Shown here piece by piece: positions 50,779 to 59,649 of a DNA stretch of 64,000 nucleotides. Position numbers and translations under genes: made by a program. The first letter of the stretch is position 1, and the number at the start of each line of letters is the position of its first letter. Source of the DNA: Alphaproteobacteria bacterium (lineage in GTDB: Bacteria > Pseudomonadota > Alphaproteobacteria > Micropepsales > Micropepsaceae); NCBI GenBank assembly GCA_017307355.1, contig JAFKFG010000012.1:62001-126000 (forward strand), read 5' to 3'. The notes under the pieces are model-generated. The model was not told where the DNA came from. It worked only from the letters and a program-made list of their open reading frames with translations, and ran no database searches.

Positions 50779-52965
50779 ATGAAGCGGGTGACGCGCATTG
50801 GATTGCTTGCCGCGTCTGCGGCGCTGGCCGCATTGCCGCTGCGGGCGCAGGATTCCAATTACCGGCCCCAGGGCCAGCAGATTCCGCCTCCCGCCTGCTA
50901 CACATTGACGGAAGCATGGGAAGATTTGCGGGCGGGGCAGGGGCCTCAGCCTTGCACGCCCCAACTGCAGCAGGAATGGCTGAAAGACGTCCGGCATTGG
51001 CGGGAGGAGCGCCGCATCCGTATCGGCTATGACGATGCGCGCTACCGGATGCCGGAATTGAAATGGGCCCAGTCCAGCTTCATCCAGCCCCAGACCATGG
51101 TGCAGGATCGCTACCTCTATGATCCCATCCAGCACAAATACACGGTGGACCGGTATCTCGACGATGTGGAGACGCGCTATGGCGGCATCGACTCGGTTCT
51201 GATCTGGCCCACCTATCCCAATATGGGCATCGACGATCGCAATCAGCATGACCTGGTGCGCGCCATGCCCGGCGGTTTGGAAGGCGTGCGCGGGATGGTG
51301 GCCGACTTCCATCGCCGTGGCGTCAAAGTGATGTTTCCCATGATGATGTGGGACCAGGGCACGCGCGATCCCGGCAAGCCATGGGCCGATGCCATCGCGG
51401 AACTGATGAAGGAACTGGGCGCCGATGGCGTGAATGGCGATACCCAGGATGGCGTGCCGCTGGCTTTTTCGCTGGCGGCGGACCGGGCCGGCCACCCCCT
51501 GGCGTTCGAGCCGGAACTGACCATGGCCGACGAGGCGCTGGCCTGGGATGTGATGCATTGGGGTCAGTACAAATACCAGTTTGTGCCCACGCTCGATAAA
51601 TATCGCTGGCTGGAACCGCGCCATCAGGTCCACATCTCGGATCGCTGGAACCACAACAAGACCGATGCGTTGCAGTTTGCCTTCTTCAATGGTGAAGGCT
51701 GGGAGAGCTGGGAAAATGTCTGGGGCATCTGGAACGGGATCACGCCCCGCGACGGCGAAGCCACCCGCCGGGTCGCCACCATAGAGCGGGCGATGGCGCC
51801 CTTCTTCGCCAATGAAGATTGGGAGCCTTTCTATCCCATGACGTTCTATGGCGTGTTCGCCAGCCGCTGGCCGTTTGGAAACCGCACGCTCTGGACCATC
51901 GTCAACCGCAACGCCTATGACGTGGACGGCCGGCAGATGACGATTCCGTTTGCCGACGGCGCGCGCTATTTCGATATCTATCACGGCGTCGAGCTGCATC
52001 CGGATCGGGACGGCACGAATATGGTGCTGTCGTTTCCCATGGAAGCGCATGGCTATGGCGCGGTGCTCGTCCTTCATGGCGATCCGGGTCCGGACATTTC
52101 CGCGCTCCTGGCGAAAATGAAGACGATGTCGGCCAAGCCGCTCTCCAGCTATGCCAATGACTGGAAGCCGTTGGCCCAGAGCTTGGTGGAGGTCAAGCCG
52201 ACAGCGGCGGTCGCTTCGGTGCCGCAAGGCATGGTGAAAATTCTCGGCGGCAGTTTCGATTTCAAAGTGGAAGGCATCGAGATCGAAGGACACAATGATG
52301 CCGGTGTCGATGTGCAATATCCCTGGGAACAGGACGCCAGGCGCTTTCACGATCACCGCCTGGCGGTGAAGTCTTTCTATATCGACAAATATCCGGTCAC
52401 GAACGCGCAGTTCAAAGCCTTCCTGGACGCGGCGCATTACCGTCCCGCGGATGCCTTGAATTTCCTGAAGGACTGGACGGGCGGCCAATATCCACAAGGC
52501 TGGGACAACAAGCCCGTGACCTGGGTGTCGCAGGAAGACGCGCGTGCTTATGCGGCCTGGGCGGGCAAGCGCCTGCCCCGGGAATGGGAGTGGCAGTTCG
52601 CGGCACAAGGAACGGACGGGCGGCTCTATCCATGGGGCAATGACTGGGACGCGGCGGCGGTGCCGACGCCGGATCGCGGACGGACCTTGTCCGCGCCCGA
52701 TGCGGTGGACGCGCATCCCAAAGGCGCCAGCGCATATGGGGTGATGGATCTGGTCGGCAATGTCTGGCAATGGACCGACGAATATGTCGATGCGCATACG
52801 CGCGCGGCCATTCTGCGCGGCGGCAGCCATTATCAGCCAGCGGGAGCGATCTGGTATTTCCCCCAAGCCTTCCGCAACGACCAGCATGGCAAGCTGCTGT
52901 TGATGGCGCCGGGTTATGACCGCTCCGGCACGGTAGGCTTCCGCTGCGTCAAAGATGCGTCCTGA
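50779..52965 (+). CDS. Exported fusion of a TIM-barrel glycosidase-like domain and a SUMF1-fold domain
   Basis: This 728-residue protein has a signal peptide (residues 1-23). Residues 40-450 look like a glycoside-hydrolase barrel (RYGGIDSVLIWPTYPNMG, VKVMFPMMMWDQGTR, GADGVNGDTQDGVPLAF, a likely active-site Asp region, and HISDRWNHNKT). Residues 475-725 are a formylglycine-generating-enzyme (SUMF1) fold: YIDKYPVTNAQFKAFLDAA, LPREWEWQFAAQG, GVMDLVGNVWQWTDEY, LRGGSHYQPAG, GTVGFRCV. The Cys pair used by true formylglycine-generating enzymes is missing, with SHYQPAGAIWYFPQAF in that region, so this domain is probably binding or structural. It follows rbsK by 19 bp, hence perhaps glycoside release for the ribose pathway. 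The enzymatic role is unproven. Confidence 0.7.
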   Translation: MKRVTRIGLLAASAALAALPLRAQDSNYRPQGQQIPPPACYTLTEAWEDLRAGQGPQPCTPQLQQEWLKDVRHWREERRIRIGYDDARYRMPELKWAQSSFIQPQTMVQDRYLYDPIQHKYTVDRYLDDVETRYGGIDSVLIWPTYPNMGIDDRNQHDLVRAMPGGLEGVRGMVADFHRRGVKVMFPMMMWDQGTRDPGKPWADAIAELMKELGADGVNGDTQDGVPLAFSLAADRAGHPLAFEPELTMADEALAWDVMHWGQYKYQFVPTLDKYRWLEPRHQVHISDRWNHNKTDALQFAFFNGEGWESWENVWGIWNGITPRDGEATRRVATIERAMAPFFANEDWEPFYPMTFYGVFASRWPFGNRTLWTIVNRNAYDVDGRQMTIPFADGARYFDIYHGVELHPDRDGTNMVLSFPMEAHGYGAVLVLHGDPGPDISALLAKMKTMSAKPLSSYANDWKPLAQSLVEVKPTAAVASVPQGMVKILGGSFDFKVEGIEIEGHNDAGVDVQYPWEQDARRFHDHRLAVKSFYIDKYPVTNAQFKAFLDAAHYRPADALNFLKDWTGGQYPQGWDNKPVTWVSQEDARAYAAWAGKRLPREWEWQFAAQGTDGRLYPWGNDWDAAAVPTPDRGRTLSAPDAVDAHPKGASAYGVMDLVGNVWQWTDEYVDAHTRAAILRGGSHYQPAGAIWYFPQAFRNDQHGKLLLMAPGYDRSGTVGFRCVKDAS

Positions 52966-52981
52966 AAAATCCGAAAAGCCC

Positions 52982-53006
52982 AAAACCCGGGAAGATCGGG
53001 TTTTTT
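52982..53006 (+). terminator. Rho-independent terminator
   Basis: AAAACCCG (52982-52989) and CGGGTTTT (52997-53004) form an 8-bp stem with a 7-base loop, ending in a run of six T. It lies 16 bp after the SUMF1-fusion stop and ends the permease-rbsK-fusion transcript. Confidence 0.9.
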
Positions 53007-53121
53007 GACAGTCGCCGGCCTGGCGCCGTTACCCCAATCCCATGGCGCCGGAACTGGCGCGGGTATAATATACACTGGTCACATCGTGAGGGACGAAGTT
53101 CGGACATCTGGGAGGTTTGCA

Positions 53122-53730
53122 ATGAAGCATTCAGCTCTTCTTTCGGTCCTGTTCGTTTCAACCTTAAGCGCGACGACGGCACATGCCCTGGTAGGGGTGG
53201 GCGCGGCAAATCCGGACCGGCCGGCCAACAATGTGGAAATGATCTACAGCACCAATCCCGCGCTTCAATGCTATTACGCGGCGCGCGACAGCGTGGATCT
53301 GGGTTATGGATTGGAGCATTGCGATATCGCGATGCGCGATCCGCATATGAATTACCGCTCCAAGATCGTGCTCAATCGCGGCATCATTCGCTATGCGATG
53401 GGTGATCGCGCCGGCGCCTTGCGCGATTTCGCCAATGCGATCGAATATGACCCGTCCGCGGGCGATGCCTATCTGACCCAGGCGCAAGTCCTGGTGGCGG
53501 ATGGACGGCCCGCCGATGCGTTGGCCGCGATCAATCAAGGCATCGCGCTCGGCGCCAAGAACCTGCATGTCGCCTATTACAGCCGGGGCGAGATCGAGGA
53601 AGACGCGGGCAATGTCGCACAGGCCTATCGCGATTATAGACGGGCTTTGACGATCAAGCCGGATTATGCCCCGGCATTGCGGCAGCTGGAGCGGTTCAAG
53701 GTCGTTCCCAAGACCATCCAGACGCCCTGA
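53122..53730 (+). CDS. Exported TPR-repeat protein
   Basis: This 202-residue protein has a signal peptide (MKHSALLSVLFVSTLSATTAHA) and at least three tetratricopeptide repeats (about residues 75-190: GIIRYAMGDRAGALRDFANAIEYDPSAG, then AQVLVADGRPADALAAINQGI, then GNVAQAYRDYRRALTIKPDYAPAL). The ATG at 53122 follows GGGAGG. A TATAAT hexamer at 53064-53069, after the upstream terminator, is a probable -10 box. TPR proteins scaffold other proteins; no partner is evident. It converges with a Cys-cluster gene. Confidence 0.82.
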   Translation: MKHSALLSVLFVSTLSATTAHALVGVGAANPDRPANNVEMIYSTNPALQCYYAARDSVDLGYGLEHCDIAMRDPHMNYRSKIVLNRGIIRYAMGDRAGALRDFANAIEYDPSAGDAYLTQAQVLVADGRPADALAAINQGIALGAKNLHVAYYSRGEIEEDAGNVAQAYRDYRRALTIKPDYAPALRQLERFKVVPKTIQTP

Positions 53731-53754
53731 CCTCGCCGCGCGCGCTGCGGATGG

Positions 53755-54333
53755 CTATTGGCCCATATCGTGGCCGCTGTGGCGCATGATGTGAGGCTTG
53801 AAATCGTAGCGGGTGAGTACCTGCAAGGCTTTTTCCAGAAGCGCCTTGACGGCGGCGCGCGGCCCGGATGCGGCGCGCGTCATCTCCGGGGTGTTGAGCG
53901 AGACCTTGGCGCCCTTGTGGCCCGCTGGGCCGGGGAGTGCCAGAAACAAGGGCACCCCGCCTTGAAGACCGGTCGCCACGAAATCCAGGAACCAGGGCTG
54001 ACGGATGGTTTTCAGGGGATTGCCGATCAGCATCAGGCTGACGCCGACGGAGGATTGCAGATGCTCCGGAATGTCGGTTTCCAGTTCGGCGAAGACGCCG
54101 GATTTGTCGGGCCGCCAATCCTCGCCGAAAATCTCCAATTGCCGCCAGCCGCAGAAATAGCCCACACAGACATCCGGCCGGGTGGCGTAAATCGCGCAGC
54201 CCGCACCGCAGTGGCGGCATGTCGCGCCCGCCGCTTTCTGGATTTGCGGATTGTCGATCGCCGGCACCGTGCAGCAGACGGTGCATGCGCCGCAAACGCG
54301 CCCGGGAACAGTATCGGCAACGAGATTCAGCAT
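53755..54333 (-). CDS. Cysteine-cluster protein (YkgJ/zinc-iron-chelating type)
   Basis: This 192-residue cytoplasmic protein has a Cys-rich N-terminal half: C14-x2-C17-x2-CC (CGACTVCC), then CRHCGAGC and RPDVCVGYFCGW. This matches the YkgJ-like family, proposed to bind Zn or Fe-S. The C-terminal half (VGVSLMLIGNPLKTIRQPW and following) has no recognisable motif. It is divergent from a hydrolase gene and probably monocistronic. Its biological role is unknown. Confidence 0.72.
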   Translation of the reverse strand: MLNLVADTVPGRVCGACTVCCTVPAIDNPQIQKAAGATCRHCGAGCAIYATRPDVCVGYFCGWRQLEIFGEDWRPDKSGVFAELETDIPEHLQSSVGVSLMLIGNPLKTIRQPWFLDFVATGLQGGVPLFLALPGPAGHKGAKVSLNTPEMTRAASGPRAAVKALLEKALQVLTRYDFKPHIMRHSGHDMGQ

Positions 54334-54434
54334 ACGGGTCCCTTATAGCCCAGTCCGGATCCGATTTTCACGGATCACCGGACGGCCGGCGTGTTAGGTT
54401 TGCGAATCTGCGGGACTGCACCGAAGAGGATCTG

Positions 54435-55229
54435 ATGGCTATCGCCCGGAACGGGGATGTGCGGCTTCATTGGCGCGAAGACGGCGCGGGGGCGCCTTTG
54501 CTGCTGCTCAATTCGGTGGGATGCAACCTCACGATTTGGGACGGGGTGGTGGCGCATCTCAAGGGCTTTCGCGTGCTGAGGATGGACATGCGGGGACATG
54601 GGGCATCGGACTCGCCGCCCGGTGACGCCACGCTGGATCAGATCGCATCGGATGCGCTTGCCGTGCTGGATGCCGCCGGCGTGGACCGGGCGGCGGTCTG
54701 CGGCCTGTCGCTGGGCGGGATGACGGCGATGACGCTTGGCTTGAATGCGCCCTCCCGCGTTTCGGCGCTGATTCTGGCCTGCACCTCCGCCCGGATGGAC
54801 CGGCAGGTCTGGGACACGCGCATCGCCGCGGTCCGGTCGGAAGGCATGGCCGCGGTGGTCGATCCGGTGATGGCGCGTTTCTTTTCGGAAGAATTCCGCC
54901 GCGACCACGCGTCTCAAGTGGAGGCGGTGCGGAGCCAATTTCTGGCTCTGGATCCGGCGGGCTATGCCGGCTGTTGTGCCGCCATCCGCGACATGGACCT
55001 GCTGGACCGGATCGCCCGGATCGCGGCGCCCACATTGATCATTGCGGGCACCAAGGATGCCGCCACGCCGTTCGAAGGTCATGGCAGCGAGATCCGCAAA
55101 AAAATCGCGCAGGCCGCGGTCGGCATGATCCCGGCGGCCCATATCGCGCCGGTCGAGGCGCCTGAACTCTTTGCCGCGCTTGTGACGGATTTTCTATCCG
55201 GGATTTCCGGTTCCGGCGCGGCGGCCTGA
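54435..55229 (+). CDS. Alpha/beta hydrolase, 3-oxoadipate enol-lactonase-like
   Basis: This 264-residue alpha/beta-hydrolase has the nucleophile elbow GLSLGGM, the oxyanion region LLLNSVGCNLTIWD, MRGHGASD, an acid residue in AGTKDAATPFEGH and the catalytic His in PAAHIAPVEAPELF. The sequence is closest in pattern to PcaD, the enol-lactonase of the beta-ketoadipate pathway, but no pcaBC or catechol/protocatechuate ortho-cleavage gene is nearby. The ATG at 54435 follows AGAGGA. It may be a free-standing carboxylesterase. Confidence 0.75.
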   Translation: MAIARNGDVRLHWREDGAGAPLLLLNSVGCNLTIWDGVVAHLKGFRVLRMDMRGHGASDSPPGDATLDQIASDALAVLDAAGVDRAAVCGLSLGGMTAMTLGLNAPSRVSALILACTSARMDRQVWDTRIAAVRSEGMAAVVDPVMARFFSEEFRRDHASQVEAVRSQFLALDPAGYAGCCAAIRDMDLLDRIARIAAPTLIIAGTKDAATPFEGHGSEIRKKIAQAAVGMIPAAHIAPVEAPELFAALVTDFLSGISGSGAAA

Positions 55230-55266
55230 GAAAATTTTCCGTGATTGTGGAGGTTTAGGCCCGGAT

Positions 55267-55299
55267 TTGACGGCGGCGCCTCCGCGCTTTTTACGCGGA
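55267..55299 (+). promoter_or_regulatory. Possible promoter/operator upstream of the sugar transferase
   Basis: TTGACG (55267-55272) is a good -35. About 10 bp downstream, TCCGCG (55281-55286) and CGCGGA (55294-55299) form a 6-bp dyad around CTTTTTA, covering the expected -10 position. It lies in the 163-bp gap before the transferase gene. Confidence 0.35.
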
Positions 55300-55392
55300 A
55301 TTTACCCCGTCACCGCAATCTCCGGCCGCAACGAGCCAAAGCGCATTCTCCCGGCGTGGCGCTGACCAGATTGATGTTCGAGATCGAATCCG

Positions 55393-56745
55393 ATGACACC
55401 GGCATGGGCCCTATTCCTGATCGACCTCCTCTCGGTCTCGGCGGGCTGGCCTTCGGCGCTCTGGATCGCGGGCGCCGACTGGCAGCGTGACTGGTTCCCG
55501 CTCCTGGCTTTTCCGCTGGCCGATCTTGTCTGCTTTTATGCGCTGGGGCTGTACCGGCGCGACAGCATCGCCGACATCTCCAAGGCGCTGGAACGGGTCC
55601 CGGTGATTGTCGTGATCGCGGTGGCGGGATCCAGCCTGGTCACCACGGCCTTCGGCTGGCCTTTCTCGCTGTCGCGCGCCATCGCCGGCGTGATCTGTTT
55701 CACCGCCTGCGCCGTTCTGGCGCGCCTGATATTCAAGGCGCTCAGGCGTCATTCGGTCTTCCGCACCCGCCTGCTGATCATCGGCGCGGGAAAGCGCGCC
55801 TGGGATCTGGTCTGGATCCTGCGCACCCAGGGGCGCTTCTGGCAGTACGATCTGACCTTTGTGCATGAAGACAGTTTCGGCGAGATCGATGAGCGGCTTG
55901 CCGCCGATTCCAGCAATCGCATCATCGTCGCCTCCAGCAACATCCTGAAGATCGCAAGCCGGGCGCGCGCCGACGAGATCGTGGTGGCACCGGACGAGCG
56001 GCGGGGGATGGCGCTGGAATCGCTGATCACCTGCCGGGCCGCGGGTTATCCGGTTTCCGAATATTCCAGCTTCCTGGAAAAAGAAGTCTGCCGCATCGAC
56101 ATCAAGCGGTTGGACCTGGCATGGCTGCTCTATTCCGAAGGATTTCGCACCGGCCGGCTGACGGCCGCCTTCAAGCGCCTGTTCGACATCGTCGGCAGCC
56201 TGGCGATCCTGATCCCCGTTTCGCCATTCCTGCTGCTGGCGATGGCGGCGGTGTGGCTAGGCGATCGCGGTCCCGTCTTCTACCGGCAGGAACGCGTGAC
56301 AAGGCGCGGCCGCAATTTTCGCATTTTGAAATTGCGCACCATGCGGGTGAATGCGGAAGCGGGCGGCGCGGTCTGGGCCGCGGCCAAGGACAGCCGGATC
56401 ACGCCGGTGGGCGAATTTCTGCGCCGCAGCCGGCTGGACGAGGTGCCGCAGCTTCTCAATGTCCTGTGGGGAGACATGTCGCTGGTCGGTCCCAGGCCCG
56501 AGCGGCCGGAATTCATCGAGGATCTGGCGAGGATGCTGCCGCTCTATCACGAGCGGCATGCGGTGAAAGCGGGACTGACCGGCTGGGCCCAGGTCAATTA
56601 TCCCTATGGCGCCTCGCTGGACGATGCCCGCTCGAAACTGAGTTATGATCTCTATTACGTGAAGAATTACAGCCTGTTCTTCGACCTTCGGATCGTGATG
56701 CAGACCTTGCGCGTGGTACTCTGGCCCGGCTCCGGCGTGCGCTGA
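55393..56745 (+). CDS. Polyprenyl-phosphate sugar-1-phosphate transferase (WcaJ/exopolysaccharide initiation)
   Basis: This 450-residue integral membrane enzyme has N-terminal hydrophobic helices (about 1-110), a Rossmann-like middle domain (LLIIGAGKRAWDL), a further helix (about 262-285, FDIVGSLAILIPVSPFLL) and the C-terminal bacterial sugar transferase domain. That domain shows RNFRILKLRTM, TPVGEFLRRSRLDEVPQLLNV, GDMSLVGPRPE and GLTGWAQVNY. It starts exopolysaccharide synthesis by transferring a sugar phosphate to undecaprenyl phosphate. No glycosyltransferase, flippase or polymerase gene is adjacent, so it is an isolated copy. The Shine-Dalgarno is weak. Confidence 0.9.
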   Translation: MTPAWALFLIDLLSVSAGWPSALWIAGADWQRDWFPLLAFPLADLVCFYALGLYRRDSIADISKALERVPVIVVIAVAGSSLVTTAFGWPFSLSRAIAGVICFTACAVLARLIFKALRRHSVFRTRLLIIGAGKRAWDLVWILRTQGRFWQYDLTFVHEDSFGEIDERLAADSSNRIIVASSNILKIASRARADEIVVAPDERRGMALESLITCRAAGYPVSEYSSFLEKEVCRIDIKRLDLAWLLYSEGFRTGRLTAAFKRLFDIVGSLAILIPVSPFLLLAMAAVWLGDRGPVFYRQERVTRRGRNFRILKLRTMRVNAEAGGAVWAAAKDSRITPVGEFLRRSRLDEVPQLLNVLWGDMSLVGPRPERPEFIEDLARMLPLYHERHAVKAGLTGWAQVNYPYGASLDDARSKLSYDLYYVKNYSLFFDLRIVMQTLRVVLWPGSGVR

Positions 56746-56751
56746 TCCGTT

Positions 56752-57174
56752 TCAATTCTTCGGCAAGGCGCCGGCATTTCCTGGCCCACCCACCGCCTGC
56801 AATTTCGGCAACCTGTCCGCGACCGGCGGCAAGGCGGGGTAGGGGGCGTGTGGTTCGGCCTGATACCAATAGGCCACCGAGTAATAATTGTCGGACCGGT
56901 AATTGGCATGGCCATGCTCGATGGTGGCCTTGATCGACTTGCTGAAGGGAATGGGCGAGTCGAGATGGAAGCGATAGACGCTCGACCGGCTGCCCGCCAG
57001 CTCGTCGCCGACCACCGGCGCGCCATAGAGCGGATAAGAGAAGGGATGTCCGCCGAAATCCCAGGCGCCCAGGAAATAATCCTCCGCTCCGGTACCGGCG
57101 ATGGATGGCGATTTTTCCCCGTCGATGAAGAACATGTCGTCACCTTCGCCCCAGGAAAAGCCGGAAAACCCCAT
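56752..57174 (-). pseudogene. Truncated DUF2961-family protein (C-terminal remnant)
   Basis: The 140 residues from the ATG at 57174 match the C-terminal third of DUF2961 proteins: WGEGDDMFFIDGEKSPSIAG, TGAEDYFLGAWDFGGHPFSYPLYGAP and RFHLDSPIPFSKSIKATIEHGHAN. Full members, some acting on alpha-fructan or arabinan-like sugars, are about 350-400 residues. The N-terminal half is missing: the bases just upstream (57175-57291) hold no matching coding and belong to the bioY promoter side. I therefore read it as a 5'-deleted gene whose loss was perhaps caused by the event that placed bioY here. Whether the remnant is expressed is unknown. Confidence 0.72.
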
Positions 57175-57291
57175 TTGCCGCGCTGTTATACCTCCGTCGC
57201 GGGGGCATCCGGAATTGAGGCTTGCCCCTGCGCCATTCTTCGCTAGAAAGGCCGGCAGTGAATGCCTCGAACTCGGCTTAAGGGGAATCAG

Positions 57292-57855
57292 ATGAGCAAG
57301 CCCGCCACGCAACGCATCGCGACTGTTTTTCCGCTCTCGCTGCGTTCGGCATTGACCGTCATCGGTGGCATGGCGCTGCTGACGTTGGGCGCCAAGATTC
57401 AGGTTCCCTTTTGGCCGGTTCCGCTGAATTTGCAGTCCATGGCGGTGATGGGCTTGGCGCTTGGGCTGGGACCGCGCCTGGCGGTTGCCACTTTCGCGGC
57501 CTATCTCGCCGCCGGTGCGTCCGGGTTGCCAGTCTTTGCCGGCTCGCCTGAGCGGGGCGTGGGACTTCTTTATATGGCCGGCCCCACGGGCGGCTATCTG
57601 ATCGGCATGCTGGCGGCATCCTGGGCGACGGGCCTTTTGGGCGCGGGCCGGGGAGCGGTTGCGCGGGTTGGCGCGATGCTGGCCGGCATGGCGCTGATCT
57701 ATGGCCTGGGCGTGGCTTGGCTGGCCATGTATGTGTCCGCGCCACGGCTTCTGGCGGAAGGCATCGCGCCTTTCATTCTGGGCGACCTGGTCAAGGTCGG
57801 GATCGTGGCGGCGGGTGCGTCGCTCGCATCCGGCGTCCGGCATAAAGCGTCGTAA
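57292..57855 (+). CDS. bioY: Biotin transporter S component
   Basis: This 187-residue, six-helix membrane protein has the BioY hallmarks: ALLTLGAKIQVPFWPVPLNLQ near helix 1-2, YLAAGASGLPVFAG, and GPTGGYLIGMLAA. It binds biotin and works alone or with an ECF energising module; no ECF ATPase genes are nearby. The ATG at 57292 follows AGGGGAA. I see no BioR-like box upstream. It is probably monocistronic, ending 11 bp before the stop of a convergent gene. Confidence 0.92.
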   Translation: MSKPATQRIATVFPLSLRSALTVIGGMALLTLGAKIQVPFWPVPLNLQSMAVMGLALGLGPRLAVATFAAYLAAGASGLPVFAGSPERGVGLLYMAGPTGGYLIGMLAASWATGLLGAGRGAVARVGAMLAGMALIYGLGVAWLAMYVSAPRLLAEGIAPFILGDLVKVGIVAAGASLASGVRHKAS

Positions 57856-57866
57856 TCCGTTTTCGC

Positions 57867-58310
57867 TCATGTCGCGGGATGTGCCCTGAGAATATTCAGG
57901 GCGGTGCCGGTCCATGCCCGTATGTCGGAGATGGACAGCGCCAGGATGATCCATCCTGAAATCCAGACGCCGCAGGCCAGGATAAACAGTTCGCCTCCGT
58001 CGCCCAGAATTTCCACGCCGAGCGGCGTGAAGAGATGAAACGAGATGGCGCCGGTCATGATGCCGATCGCCAGCGCCGCGCCGAAAATGCGCGTTCGCGG
58101 CAGAAACAGCAGGATCGAGGCGATGAGCTCGCAGATGCCGATGATCCAGCGGCCGGCCGGCTCGAACAGGCCGATACCGGACCAGGCGCGCAGGGTCGAG
58201 AAGATGAAAATGCTTTCTTCCGAACCCGTGAATTTGAAAAACAGGGATTGGACGAAGACGAATGCGATATAGGCGCTGAGCGCCCATAAAATGGTGCGGC
58301 GTGCGATCAT
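57867..58310 (-). CDS. DoxX-like small membrane protein
   Basis: This 147-residue protein has four predicted transmembrane helices (ILWALSAYIAFVFVQSLFF, IIGICELIASILLFLP, IFGAALAIGIMTGAISFHLF, GELFILACGVWISGWIILAL). It carries the DoxX/DoxD-type pattern of a Lys-Phe after helix 1 and an Arg-rich turn between helices 2 and 3. Such proteins have been linked to quinone or thiosulfate redox in a few species, but most are uncharacterised. It converges with bioY and is cotranscribed with nothing obvious. Confidence 0.65.
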   Translation of the reverse strand: MIARRTILWALSAYIAFVFVQSLFFKFTGSEESIFIFSTLRAWSGIGLFEPAGRWIIGICELIASILLFLPRTRIFGAALAIGIMTGAISFHLFTPLGVEILGDGGELFILACGVWISGWIILALSISDIRAWTGTALNILRAHPAT

Positions 58311-58424
58311 GGCGATCCCCGAAAACAGTCAGGGAAAGTTCGCGCCAATTCCGGAATCGTTACAGAAGGCGCCCGATAGGGTGCCGGCGGTGCGAAAACT
58401 CAATCTTTGCAACGGCTTGGCGCA

Positions 58425-59573
58425 TTACGGCGTGATCCATCCCCCCAGCGCCACGAAACGGCTTTGCTGCAATTCGCAGACAAAACCCGCCTGCTGCGCG
58501 TGATGGTTGGTTTTGGAAAAACTCACGGGCGGCAGGATACCGCCGGAATCCCAATTCTTGATGCTTTCCATGGCATCGATGAAGCGTTCGCGGGTGGGGT
58601 TTGGTCCCGCGCGCCTGAGGCCCTCGGCCACCATCTGCCCGAAGGCATAGCCGTACAGCGAATAGCGATTGAGCTTCTCGTCCGGGAAATAGCGGGCCAT
58701 CAGGCGGCGATAGGCAGCCACGCCCGGTGCATCGGACTGGTTGGGATCCGGGTAATAGCAAAGGCCCAGCGTGCCTTCGGCATAGCCACCCGGCACATTG
58801 AGATATTCCTCGTCGGTCAGCGGGCCGGTGGAGACCATGCGGACGGTTTTCCAGTCCAGCCGCGCTTTGGCTTCCATCACCCGCTTGGCCTGCGGCGGAT
58901 AAAGCGCCATCACGATGGCGTCGGGCTTCACATCCTTCAGCCGCTGCATCTGGGCCGTGAGATCGGTGGGCAGGGTCTGCTCCACCGCTTCTTCGCCGGC
59001 CACGGCATAGCCATCGTCCGCCGCCAGCGCTCTCAGTCGGTCGCGGAAGTAACGGCCATAGGCGTTGGGGTCGTACAGGATGGCGATGCGCTTCATGCCC
59101 CGGTCGCGGGCGAGATAGCGGAACATCATCCGCGTCTCGCCATCATAATGGGGAAATGACGTGAAGACGTAACGGTCGTCGTCCTTGTCCAAGAGCCCGG
59201 TATGGGGAAACATGTAGGGTAGCTTGTGCGCCATCGCGAATGGCGCGAGCTGGGTGGACACGGTGCCGCCGTGATTCCACAACAGCAGCACATGATCCTG
59301 ATCGGCCAGGCGCGCCACATGTTCCATCACCTCGGCGTCGCCGGCGGCTCCGGTCTGGGTGCGGCCATAGCTGCGCTCGACCAGCTTGCGCCCGTGAATG
59401 CCGCCGGCATCGTTGGTCGCGCGGATCACCAGCCGCATGCCCAGATTTTCGGCCGTTCCGGACGGCGAAAGGATGGTGGGCGCTTCGATCCCGATGGGAA
59501 TATCGCCATCCGGCACCTGAGCTGTGGCGGCTCCCGTCATCGATGCAAGGGCCGCCGCCAATAGCAGACGCAT
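58425..59573 (-). CDS. ABC transporter substrate-binding protein (branched-chain amino acid type)
   Basis: This 382-residue periplasmic protein has a signal peptide (MRLLLAAALASMTGAATA) and the Peripla_BP_6 (LivK-like) fold: IPIGIEAPTILSPSGTAENLGMR, WNHGGTVSTQLAP, FTSFPHYDGETRMMFRY and KRIAILYDPNAYGRYF. The ATG at 59573 follows GGGGGATGG. No permease or ATPase gene is adjacent, so it is an orphan. Members of this family often bind aromatic acids or amino acids, which would suit this window, but the ligand is unknown. Confidence 0.85.
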   Translation of the reverse strand: MRLLLAAALASMTGAATAQVPDGDIPIGIEAPTILSPSGTAENLGMRLVIRATNDAGGIHGRKLVERSYGRTQTGAAGDAEVMEHVARLADQDHVLLLWNHGGTVSTQLAPFAMAHKLPYMFPHTGLLDKDDDRYVFTSFPHYDGETRMMFRYLARDRGMKRIAILYDPNAYGRYFRDRLRALAADDGYAVAGEEAVEQTLPTDLTAQMQRLKDVKPDAIVMALYPPQAKRVMEAKARLDWKTVRMVSTGPLTDEEYLNVPGGYAEGTLGLCYYPDPNQSDAPGVAAYRRLMARYFPDEKLNRYSLYGYAFGQMVAEGLRRAGPNPTRERFIDAMESIKNWDSGGILPPVSFSKTNHHAQQAGFVCELQQSRFVALGGWITP

Positions 59574-59649
59574 ATTTTTCCATCCCCCGGAGTCGGGAGA
59601 GTGGATCATGACACCGGCTATTCTGGCAAATGGCCCGCCCGATTTCCCG

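Noticed and set aside
52203..52965. Calling the C-terminal half of the fusion an active formylglycine-generating enzyme
   Set aside because: The catalytic Cys pair is absent and no sulfatase gene is nearby, so only the fold is claimed.
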